Source: Streptomyces sp. L-9-10 (GTDB taxonomy: Bacteria; Actinomycetota; Actinomycetes; Streptomycetales; Streptomycetaceae). From it: 64,000 nt of DNA. The stretch lies in assembly GCF_004151105.1 (NCBI RefSeq), contig NZ_PHRF01000020.1, positions 90,412-154,411 on the forward strand, read 5' to 3'. The notes under the pieces were generated by a model. The model ran no database searches and was not told the origin of the DNA. It was given only the letters and a program-made list of their open reading frames with translations. The stretch's first letter is position 1, and each line of letters starts with the position of its first letter. Below, in pieces: positions 57,765 through 64,000 of the stretch. Both the position numbers and the translations under genes were made by a program.

Positions 57765-58910
57765 GTGAACCGACGTCGCAGCGCCGCTGCCGCGATCACC
57801 GTGGTCTGCGCGCTCGCCGTACTGGCGTCGCCGGCCCTGATGAACGGGGCGTACGCGGCCCCCGGCCCGCCCCCCAACCCCACGTCGACCACGTCTGCCG
57901 TCGCCCCGCCGCCGGTCGAACTGCCGCCCGGCGCCGACTCGTCGGCCGGCCCAGGCTCCACCACCGGCTCGGGCGCGAAGTCCCTCGAAGACATCCGCAA
58001 GGAGATCGAGGCCCTCTACCAGAAGGCCGCGTCCGCCACCGACGCGTACAACCTCGCCGAGGAAGAGACCAAGAAGCAGTCGGCCGAGGTCATCGAGCTG
58101 GCGGAGGACATCGTCACCGGCCAGCTGCGGATCGACGCGCTGAAGAAGCGCGCGGGCGCCGCCGCCCGCGCGCAGTACAGGGGCGGCGGGCTGCCGCCCG
58201 AGGCACAGCTGATACTCACCGACGATCCACGGCTCTTCCTGGACGCGGTGGGACGAATACAGCAGGGCCAGAAGGCCACCCACGATCTCATCGGCGAGCT
58301 GTCCCGGGCGCAGGAAGACCTCAAGACGTACACCGCCGACGCGTCCACGCAGTGGCAGCGGCTGGAGGCCGGCCGGGTCAAGAAGGAGAAGGCGAAGAAG
58401 GAGATCACGAAGCGGATCGCCGCCGCCGAGAAGCTCGAAGCGAGCCTGGAGAAGGAGGAGCGGGCGCGGCTGGCGCGGCTGGAGAGCGACGCGGCGCTCA
58501 AGGCGCAGACGGCCTGGCTCGGCTCCGGCGCGCTGAAGGACATCAACCGCTCGTCGAGCGCGCGGGGCAAGAAGGCGATCGCCTTCGCGACGGGGGAGAT
58601 CGGCAAGCCGTACGTCTGGGGCGCGGAGGGACCGGACTCGTACGACTGCTCCGGACTCACCTCCCAGGCATGGGCGGCGGCGGGGCGGCCCATCCCGCGC
58701 ACCTCGCAGGAGCAGTGGCGGCTGCTGCCCAGGATCGACATCAAGGACATGCGCCCCGGCGACCTGATCATCTACCACCAGGACGCGAGTCATGTGGGGA
58801 TGTACATCGGGGACGGCGCGATCGTGCACTCCCCCCGTCCTGGCCGGAATGTGACGCTGGCGGGAGCGGGCTCGATGCAGATCCTCGGGGTCGTACGCCC
58901 CGATAAATAG
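57765..58910 (+). CDS. Secreted NlpC/P60 endopeptidase (cell-wall hydrolase)
   Basis: A 381-residue peptidoglycan hydrolase. The signal peptide is AAITVVCALAVLASPALMNG followed by AYAAPG. Then comes a Pro/Ser/Gly linker, a coiled coil of about 190 residues (Lys/Glu/Ala-rich) and the C-terminal NlpC/P60 domain. The catalytic Cys is in DSYDCSGLTSQAW and the His in DASHVGMYIGDG. The GTG at 57765 follows GGAGG, better than the ATG 123 bp upstream. RipA-like enzymes have this layout and help cells and spores separate. Confidence 0.9.
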   Translation: MNRRRSAAAAITVVCALAVLASPALMNGAYAAPGPPPNPTSTTSAVAPPPVELPPGADSSAGPGSTTGSGAKSLEDIRKEIEALYQKAASATDAYNLAEEETKKQSAEVIELAEDIVTGQLRIDALKKRAGAAARAQYRGGGLPPEAQLILTDDPRLFLDAVGRIQQGQKATHDLIGELSRAQEDLKTYTADASTQWQRLEAGRVKKEKAKKEITKRIAAAEKLEASLEKEERARLARLESDAALKAQTAWLGSGALKDINRSSSARGKKAIAFATGEIGKPYVWGAEGPDSYDCSGLTSQAWAAAGRPIPRTSQEQWRLLPRIDIKDMRPGDLIIYHQDASHVGMYIGDGAIVHSPRPGRNVTLAGAGSMQILGVVRPDK

Positions 58911-59207
58911 GCATGACCCACGCAGCCTTGTCTGATACGGACAGACCGGGACCTGTACGGACTCACACCGACTTCTTCCGACGCATACACGTGGGCGATG
59001 AGCCCGGAGCGGCCGTACGTGATGTTTGTCATGGCCTCTGGGCGCCCGATCCCGCCAGATGCGTGACGGGAAGCGGCATATGACGCTGGCTCTTCACCGA
59101 TACGCCATTCCGCTGGGGCGGCGGCTAACGCTATGGTCCCCGTCTGGTGAGGCGTCGATCGTCGCCCCACCCGCGCCCTCGGGGGGAGGGAAAGGAATCC
59201 CAGACCG

Positions 59208-60482
59208 ATGCCCGTACCCGTACCCGTTCCGCGGCAGCGCACAGGTTCACCGGTGGAGAGGCAGCCCGCCGCGGAGACCGCCAAGGGCGGCGACCTCGTC
59301 CTCCTCGTCATCGAGGACGATCCGACGGGCATCTTCACCGCCCCGGAGCCGCCGGAGGGGACCGGCACGCGCCTGCGCATCCGTACCGCCCGCAACCTCA
59401 CCGAGGCCGAGCGGCTGCTCACCGACGACATCCACTGCATCCTGGTGGACCTGGCCCTGCCGGGGACGGGCGACAGCGACGAGCTGGCCCCGCTGAAGGA
59501 CGTCCTGCGGCTCGCACCGCGCCACGCCGTACTCGCGCTGGCGGCGGAGGGCGACGCCGAGCGCGCCGCCGCGGCGGTACGGGTCGGCGCCCAGGACTAT
59601 CTCTTCCGCGACGAGCTGGACGGCCGGCTGCTGAGCCGCGCCATCCGGTACGCCGTCGAGCGCAAGCGGGCGGACATCGCGCACCGCCAGCTGACCGAGT
59701 CCCGGCTGCGCGCGCAGGAGAACGCCCGGCTGGAGCGCGGACTGCTGCCCACTCCACTGCTCCAGGGCTCGGAGCTGAGCTTCGCGGCCCACTACCGGCC
59801 CGGCCGCTCCAGGGCCCTGCTGGGCGGGGACTTCTACGACACGGTCCGTACGCCGGACGGCACGGTGCACGCGATGATCGGCGACGTCTGCGGCCACGGC
59901 CCCGACGAGGCGGCGCTCGGCGTGGAGCTGCGGATCGCCTGGCGGGCGCTGACGCTGGCGGGGCTCTGCGGTGACCGGTTGCTCTCCACGCTCCAGCAGG
60001 TCCTGGAGCACGAACGGGAGAGCGAGGAGATCTTCGCAACGCTCTGCACGGTCGACATCACGCCCGACGGACGGCGGGCGGGCCTCTGCCTGGCGGGCCA
60101 TCCGTCACCGCTGGTCACCCGCCGGGGGCGGGCGGCGCAGTTGCTCCCGTACGAGGAGGGCGGCCCGGCGCTGGGGCTGCTGCCGCGCGCACGCTGGCCG
60201 CGCCGGCAGGTCGAGCTGGGCGGATCGTGGAGCCTGATGATGTACACCGACGGCCTGATCGAGGGCCGGATCGGGCCCGGCGCGAAGCAGCGGCTCGGCC
60301 AGGAGGGCATGGTCGAGGTGATCAACCGCCAGCTGGCCGAGGGGCTGAGCGGGGACGACCTGCTGGAGGCGGCGGTCGCCCGTGCGCGCGAGCTGAACGG
60401 CGGGGAGCTGACCGACGATGTGGCGGTGCTGCTGCTGGGGCGGGACGGCGCTCAGCAACCCGCGCGCGCCGCGCGCACCTGA
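59208..60482 (+). CDS. PP2C-type Ser/Thr phosphatase with receiver-like domain
   Basis: A 424-residue protein with an N-terminal receiver fold (about 30-150) and a SpoIIE/RsbU-type PP2C domain (about 195-410). In the receiver the acceptor Asp is in CILVDLALPG but the usual Thr is Ala and the Lys region reads YLFRDELD with Arg. The PP2C motifs are LLGGDFYDTVRTPDG, GDVCGHGPDEAALGVELRI and YTDGLIEGR with LTDDVAVLLL. Such proteins control anti-sigma or anti-anti-sigma partners. It stands alone, so the partner is elsewhere. Confidence 0.88.
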   Translation: MPVPVPVPRQRTGSPVERQPAAETAKGGDLVLLVIEDDPTGIFTAPEPPEGTGTRLRIRTARNLTEAERLLTDDIHCILVDLALPGTGDSDELAPLKDVLRLAPRHAVLALAAEGDAERAAAAVRVGAQDYLFRDELDGRLLSRAIRYAVERKRADIAHRQLTESRLRAQENARLERGLLPTPLLQGSELSFAAHYRPGRSRALLGGDFYDTVRTPDGTVHAMIGDVCGHGPDEAALGVELRIAWRALTLAGLCGDRLLSTLQQVLEHERESEEIFATLCTVDITPDGRRAGLCLAGHPSPLVTRRGRAAQLLPYEEGGPALGLLPRARWPRRQVELGGSWSLMMYTDGLIEGRIGPGAKQRLGQEGMVEVINRQLAEGLSGDDLLEAAVARARELNGGELTDDVAVLLLGRDGAQQPARAART

Positions 60483-60546
60483 CCCGAGAGTGGGCCGGCG
60501 CGTACCCTGACCCGCGCGGATCTGACCCGCGCGCGTACCTGCGTGC

Positions 60547-60882
60547 CTAGCGGCCGCCGTTGTAGGGCCCGTAGGGACCGTCACTGCTGGAGCCGCCGCC
60601 GCGGTTTCCGCCACCGGAGATCGCGTGGACGGCCGGCCGTACGTCGACCATGAAGACGATCGTGGCGACGAGCCCGGCGATCTGGAGGAACAGCATCGGT
60701 ACGAAGAGGTTCACGGCGACCGTGACACCGAGAATGATCAGCCAGAACTTCTTCGTCTGCTTGTCCGCCGCGCGATAGGCGTCCTCACGAGCCGTGGCCG
60801 AGAGGAACAGCGCGATGACGGCCAGGACGAGCATGGCCAGATTGAGCAGCCAGAGAAGAGTGCCGAATCCTTCGAGCAACAT
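60547..60882 (-). CDS. DUF2516 membrane protein
   Basis: A 111-residue protein with two or three membrane helices (LLWLLNLAMLVLAVIALFL; FWLIILGVTVAVNLF; IAGLVATIVFMV) and a Gly/Ser/Tyr-rich tail. It fits the actinobacterial DUF2516 family, of unknown function. The ATG at 60882 has TTAGGCGG 8 nt upstream; a GTG 9 nt before it is also in frame. It lies downstream of the HbhA-like gene on the same strand. Confidence 0.78.
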   Translation of the reverse strand: MLLEGFGTLLWLLNLAMLVLAVIALFLSATAREDAYRAADKQTKKFWLIILGVTVAVNLFVPMLFLQIAGLVATIVFMVDVRPAVHAISGGGNRGGGSSSDGPYGPYNGGR

Positions 60883-61007
60883 GCGGAGCACCGCCTAAGG
60901 GGTGGAGGAGACGTCGCGGCCCGTACGCCAAGGTACCTGGAGAACGGGCCGGGCACCCCCGAGGTGCCCGGCCCGCTCCGTCGCGGGTGTGCTGTTCGCG
61001 GTCGCGG

Positions 61008-61676
61008 CTACTTCCCGGCCGGCGGCGTGGTCTTCTTCGCCGTCGTCTTGCGCGGGGTGGCCTTCTTCGCGGCGGCGGTCTTGGGCTCCGCCTTCGGCGC
61101 GGGCTTCACGGCGGGCTTGACCGCGGGCTTGACCGCGGTCTTCACAGCGCCCTTGGTCTGCGCCTTCGTCTCCGTCCTCGTCTCCGTCCTCGGAGCCGGC
61201 CGGGGGGTGGCCTTCGGCGCCGGCTCGGGCTCGACCGCGACGGCGATCTCGGTGATCTCGTCGGCGGCCTCACCACGCCAGGCGCGTACGGTCTGCTCGC
61301 CGCGCTCGGCGACCTTCTCGTACGTCTCACGCGCCTTGACCGCGTACTCCGCGGCCACACCCACGCTCCGCAGCGCCAGGTCCTGAGCGGTCTCGCCCAG
61401 CTTCTTCAGATCGGTGTCGAACGAGCCGATCACTTCGGTGACCTTGGCCTGAACGGTCGCCTGGGCCTCCTTGGCCTGGACCGTGACCTTCTCCTGGACT
61501 GCCTTGGGGTCGGAGTTCCGCACGGCCTCGAACCGCCCGGGGGCCTCGGCCCGCAGCTGCTCGATCAGACTGGGCACCTTCTTGGCCTGCTCGACGGCGA
61601 TGTCGGCGGTACCGGCCGCGAAGTAGAGGGGCGTCGGGTCGGTGAGGGTCTTGCGCAGGTCATCGGTGATGGCCAT
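61008..61676 (-). CDS. HbhA-like helical surface protein
   Basis: A 222-residue protein with the layout of heparin-binding hemagglutinin. An N-terminal helical segment ITDDLRKTLTDPTPLYFAAG leads into a long coiled coil of KVTVQAKEAQATVQAKVTEV type. The C-terminal 70 residues are a Lys/Ala/Pro repeat tail (KTAVKPAVKPAVKPAPKAEP). In mycobacteria this tail binds sulfated glycans; here it is more likely a cell-wall or septum-linked protein. The adjacent XRE regulator follows the usual actinobacterial pairing. Confidence 0.82.
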   Translation of the reverse strand: MAITDDLRKTLTDPTPLYFAAGTADIAVEQAKKVPSLIEQLRAEAPGRFEAVRNSDPKAVQEKVTVQAKEAQATVQAKVTEVIGSFDTDLKKLGETAQDLALRSVGVAAEYAVKARETYEKVAERGEQTVRAWRGEAADEITEIAVAVEPEPAPKATPRPAPRTETRTETKAQTKGAVKTAVKPAVKPAVKPAPKAEPKTAAAKKATPRKTTAKKTTPPAGK

Positions 61677-61704
61677 GACTGTGGTCCTCCCGGATCAGTG
61701 TGGA

Positions 61705-62247
61705 TCAGTGTGAGGGTGGGGTGGCAGCACTGCCGTCCGTCGTACCGGAGCCGCCGGAGGAGCCCCGGGGACCGCTCCCGGAACCGCCGTCGCCACCGGT
61801 GCCACCGGTGTCCGCGTCCCGTTCGGCGGTCTTCTCGGTCTCTCCGGTCCCCGCGGTCACCGCGGTTTCCGTCTCCTCCGGGCTCTCCGTGTCGAGTGCG
61901 TTCTCCTTGCGGAACGACTCGTAGATCTGCAGAAGCACCTGCTTCTGCCGCTCGTTTATCGAGGGGTCGGCGAGGATGACGGCACGCGTCTCCAGCTCCT
62001 CCCGCTCCCGCTCGTCAAGCATCCCGGCCTGCACGTACAGCGTCTCGGCGGAGATCCGCAGCGCCTTGGCCAACTGCTGAAGAATGTCCGCGCTCGGCTT
62101 GCGCAGCCCGCGCTCGATCTGGCTCAGATACGGATTGGACACCCCGGCGGCATCGGCGAGCTGCCGCAGCGACAGCTGCGCGTTGCGCCGCTGCTCGCGC
62201 AGATACTCACCGAGATTGCCGACGTTGAGTGATGCCATACGCCCCAT
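61705..62247 (-). CDS. XRE-family transcriptional regulator
   Basis: A 180-residue regulator. The helix-turn-helix is LREQRRNAQLSLRQLADAAG with VSNPYLSQIERGLRKP. A helical region (ISAETLYVQAGMLDEREREE and SINERQKQVLLQIYESFRKE) follows. The last 60 residues are a Thr/Gly/Glu tail. Two starts are possible: ATG at 62247 (with AGGGCGAC upstream) or 9 nt later at MASLNVGN. It sits directly before the HbhA-like gene. Confidence 0.87.
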   Translation of the reverse strand: MGRMASLNVGNLGEYLREQRRNAQLSLRQLADAAGVSNPYLSQIERGLRKPSADILQQLAKALRISAETLYVQAGMLDEREREELETRAVILADPSINERQKQVLLQIYESFRKENALDTESPEETETAVTAGTGETEKTAERDADTGGTGGDGGSGSGPRGSSGGSGTTDGSAATPPSH

Positions 62248-62320
62248 ACTGCGTCGCCCTGCTAACTATTGCAAGCGCATGCTTGCAAAAGTGACACAGA
62301 GCATGCCGCGGCTTCACGCT

Positions 62321-62911
62321 TCAGCTGACGGATGAGCGGTCGAGGGTGACGGCCCAAGCCGCCTCGACCATCCGGAAGATCTCGTCGAGCGCGGCCTGCG
62401 GATCAGCCGCCTCACGGGCCAGTGAATAGGCGTCGATCACGAACCTGGCGATGGTCCGGCACGCCGTCGTGGTCTGCGACAGGACGGGGTCGGCGGCGAT
62501 GGCCGTTGCCAGCGCCTCAGCATGGCGCAGCCTCATCGACTCCTCGTACTCCCGCAGGGCGGGTGACGCCTCGATCATGCGCCAGATCGGGGCGGCACTG
62601 TCCGCCGTGCAGTGTCGCACCAGGGCCTCGACCTCGCGGCGCAGCGCGGGGATGAGCGGCTCGTCCGCCGCCCGGCCGGTGACCGCGCGCGCGAGGCGTA
62701 GCTCGAAGTCCTCGTCCCGCTCGAACACCAGGGCCTCTTTCGAGGCGAAGTGGGAGAAGACCGTGGTGACGGCCACGTCGGCCTCAGCGGCCACGTCACG
62801 GATGCCCACGGCATCGAAGCCGCGTTCCAGGAAGAGCCGCAGGGCGGTGTCGGCGATCTTCTGACGGGTCGCGGCCTTCTTGCGCTCACGGCGCCCGGAC
62901 AGCTCGGTCAT
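62321..62911 (-). CDS. TetR-family repressor
   Basis: A 196-residue TetR regulator. The helix-turn-helix is FDAVGIRDVAAEADVAVTTV followed by FSHFASKEALVF. The C-terminal ligand-binding part is helical, with VDAYSLAREAADPQAALDEI-type segments. It is divergent from an oxidoreductase gene with only 70 bp between, so it probably represses that gene and itself. Confidence 0.92.
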   Translation of the reverse strand: MTELSGRRERKKAATRQKIADTALRLFLERGFDAVGIRDVAAEADVAVTTVFSHFASKEALVFERDEDFELRLARAVTGRAADEPLIPALRREVEALVRHCTADSAAPIWRMIEASPALREYEESMRLRHAEALATAIAADPVLSQTTTACRTIARFVIDAYSLAREAADPQAALDEIFRMVEAAWAVTLDRSSVS

Positions 62912-62915
62912 GATC

Positions 62916-62970
62916 TAACACTACCAGATGCAAAAACAAAACGGATATTAAATCCTAACCGTTAGTGTTA
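62916..62970. promoter_or_regulatory. Inverted repeats between TetR and oxidoreductase genes
   Basis: TAACACTA (62916-62923) and TAGTGTTA (62963-62970) are exact inverted copies near the two start codons. A smaller palindrome CTAAC-C-GTTAG lies at 62955-62965. One or both may be the repressor operator. The region is unusually AT-rich. Confidence 0.45.
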
Positions 62971-62981
62971 CTGTCTGCCGC

Positions 62982-63875
62982 ATGAAGAAAGTGAGCTTCG
63001 CCGAGTTCGGCGGCCCGGACGTACTGCGCCTCGTGGACGCCGAGGAGCCCCACGCGGGCCCCGGCCGGATACGCATCGCCGTGCGGGCGGTGGGCGTGAA
63101 TCCCGTCGACTGGAGGATCCGCGAAGGCCAGATCCTGGGGGCGCATCCGATCGAGTTGCCGTCCGGAGTCGGGCTGGACGCCTCCGGGGTGGTGGACGAG
63201 GTCGGCGAGGGCGTCGAGGGGGTCGAGGTCGGCGACCATGTGTTCGGCGAAGGCTCAAGCACCTACGCCGAGTCCGCCGTGCTGTCGGCCTGGGCCCGTA
63301 TGCCCGAGGGGCTGACGTTCGAAGAGGCGGCCGGGTACCCCTCCGTGGTGGAGACGGCGCTGCGCGTCATCCGCGAGGTCGGCGTGCGGTCCGGGCAGAC
63401 GCTGCTGGTCAGCGGGGCGTCCGGGGGAGTCGGATCGGCGGTTCTGCAGATCGCCCACGACCGCGGCATCACGGTGATCGGCACAGCTGGGGCCGCGAAC
63501 CAGGGCTATCTGCGCGGCCTGGGCGCCCTCGCCACGACATACGGCGAGGGCTGGGTCGAGCGAGTGCGGCGGCTCGGCCATGTCGACGCTGCTCTCGACC
63601 TGGCCGGCTCGGGTGTGATCCGCGAGCTCGTCGAGCTGACCGGGGATCCGCGGAAGGTGATCTCCATCGCCGATCTCGGTGCGCCGGCACTCGGTGTCCG
63701 GTTCTCCGGCGTGGCCGGGAGCGTACCGGAAGCGCTCGCCGAGGCCGTCGACCTCATCTCCCGGGGAAAGCTCCGGATCCCGGTCGAGAAGTCGTACCCG
63801 CTGGCCGAGGCCGCGGCGGCGCACATCGACAGCCGGGCCGGCCACACGCGAGGGCGCCGGGTCCTGATCATCTGA
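62982..63875 (+). CDS. NADP-dependent MDR oxidoreductase, TetR-controlled
   Basis: A 297-residue zinc-free medium-chain reductase like quinone reductase. N-terminal FGGPDVLRLVDAEEPHAGPG and VNPVDWRIREGQILG; the NADPH loop is VSGASGGVGSAVLQIAHDRG; the end is HIDSRAGHTRGRRVLII. The N-terminus KKVSFAEFGGPDVLRL is normal. Divergent from its likely repressor; substrate unknown. Confidence 0.88.
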   Translation: MKKVSFAEFGGPDVLRLVDAEEPHAGPGRIRIAVRAVGVNPVDWRIREGQILGAHPIELPSGVGLDASGVVDEVGEGVEGVEVGDHVFGEGSSTYAESAVLSAWARMPEGLTFEEAAGYPSVVETALRVIREVGVRSGQTLLVSGASGGVGSAVLQIAHDRGITVIGTAGAANQGYLRGLGALATTYGEGWVERVRRLGHVDAALDLAGSGVIRELVELTGDPRKVISIADLGAPALGVRFSGVAGSVPEALAEAVDLISRGKLRIPVEKSYPLAEAAAAHIDSRAGHTRGRRVLII

Positions 63876-64000
63876 CGGACGGCGCTCCCTTTGAAGACAC
63901 GCCCTAGCTGTATTGATCACGAGCGTTGTTGACAGTGCCGGGTCTTGATCATGGCGAAGACCTCCGGTGTGGTGGAGGTGTCTAAGCTGCACCGCACACG
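63876..64000. other. Right edge of window, unassigned
   Basis: No supported gene. A CCCTTTGAAGACACGCCCTA stretch at about 63886-63905 looks like streptomycete insertion-sequence ends I remember, but the rest lies outside the window. Confidence 0.25.

Overview
The window is high-GC actinobacterial chromosome, almost certainly from a Streptomyces. Many starts are GTG, genes are densely packed, and the set includes the mycothiol glycosyltransferase MshA, the multi-sugar ATPase MsiK, a CdgB-type diguanylate cyclase, PhoR-PhoP/PhoU, CarD, IspD/IspF, and operators that look like DasR, SoxR and PhoP sites. From memory, much of the order follows the S. coelicolor SCO42xx segment (otsA-otsB ... nagK-nagA ... 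cdgB ... terD ... msiK ... cysS ... phoRP/phoU ... mshA), with extra blocks inserted.

Layout. 1-8.7 kb: trehalose genes otsA (partial) and otsB, an orphan sugar-binding lipoprotein divergent from nagK-nagA with a DasR-like site between them, then a PfkB sugar kinase and a class II ketose-bisphosphate aldolase. 8.7-27.7 kb: a CdgB-like GAF-PAS-GGDEF protein, an orphan second GyrB, a flavin reductase, ArfB-like release factor, TerD, an M1 peptidase, a pentapeptide-repeat protein, FAD oxidoreductases, a quinone reductase behind a SoxR box, an MFS pump, a GNAT protein, an APH(6)-family kinase and a rhomboid-like protein. Several different short tandem arrays lie in gaps of this part.

27.7-35.2 kb: the most unusual block, a leftward peptide-biosynthesis-like cluster. 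It has a large AfsR-type regulator, a 65-residue precursor-like peptide ending in a six-cysteine, aromatic-rich segment, a hairpin, a MauE-like membrane redox protein, a MauD/TlpA-like thioredoxin, an ABC exporter and an S26 peptidase; the last three genes overlap by 4 bp. I read it as a possible disulfide-rich ribosomal peptide system that borrows the MauD/MauE oxidative folding pair. A tRNA-Thr(TGT) with its own terminator closes the block on the right.

35.2-64 kb: mostly core genes. msiK (with a second DasR-like site), a nucleotidyltransferase, a DoxX-like membrane protein, rlmB, cysS, a PPOX enzyme, ispD-ispF, carD, a lipoprotein, phoR-phoP divergent from phoU over a PHO box, a 52-residue Cys/Gly-rich metallothionein-like peptide, gpmA, an MFS transporter, a Tat-exported beta-helix protein, a YbjN protein, mshA, a methyltransferase, an NlpC/P60 hydrolase, a PP2C phosphatase with a receiver-like domain, DUF2516, an HbhA-like protein with an XRE regulator, and a TetR/oxidoreductase divergent pair.

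Functional links: DasR probably joins amino-sugar use (nagK, nagA, binding protein) with MsiK, which powers sugar ABC importers. PhoP probably controls its own operon and phoU. All assignments rest on reading motifs and gene order; no database search was run.
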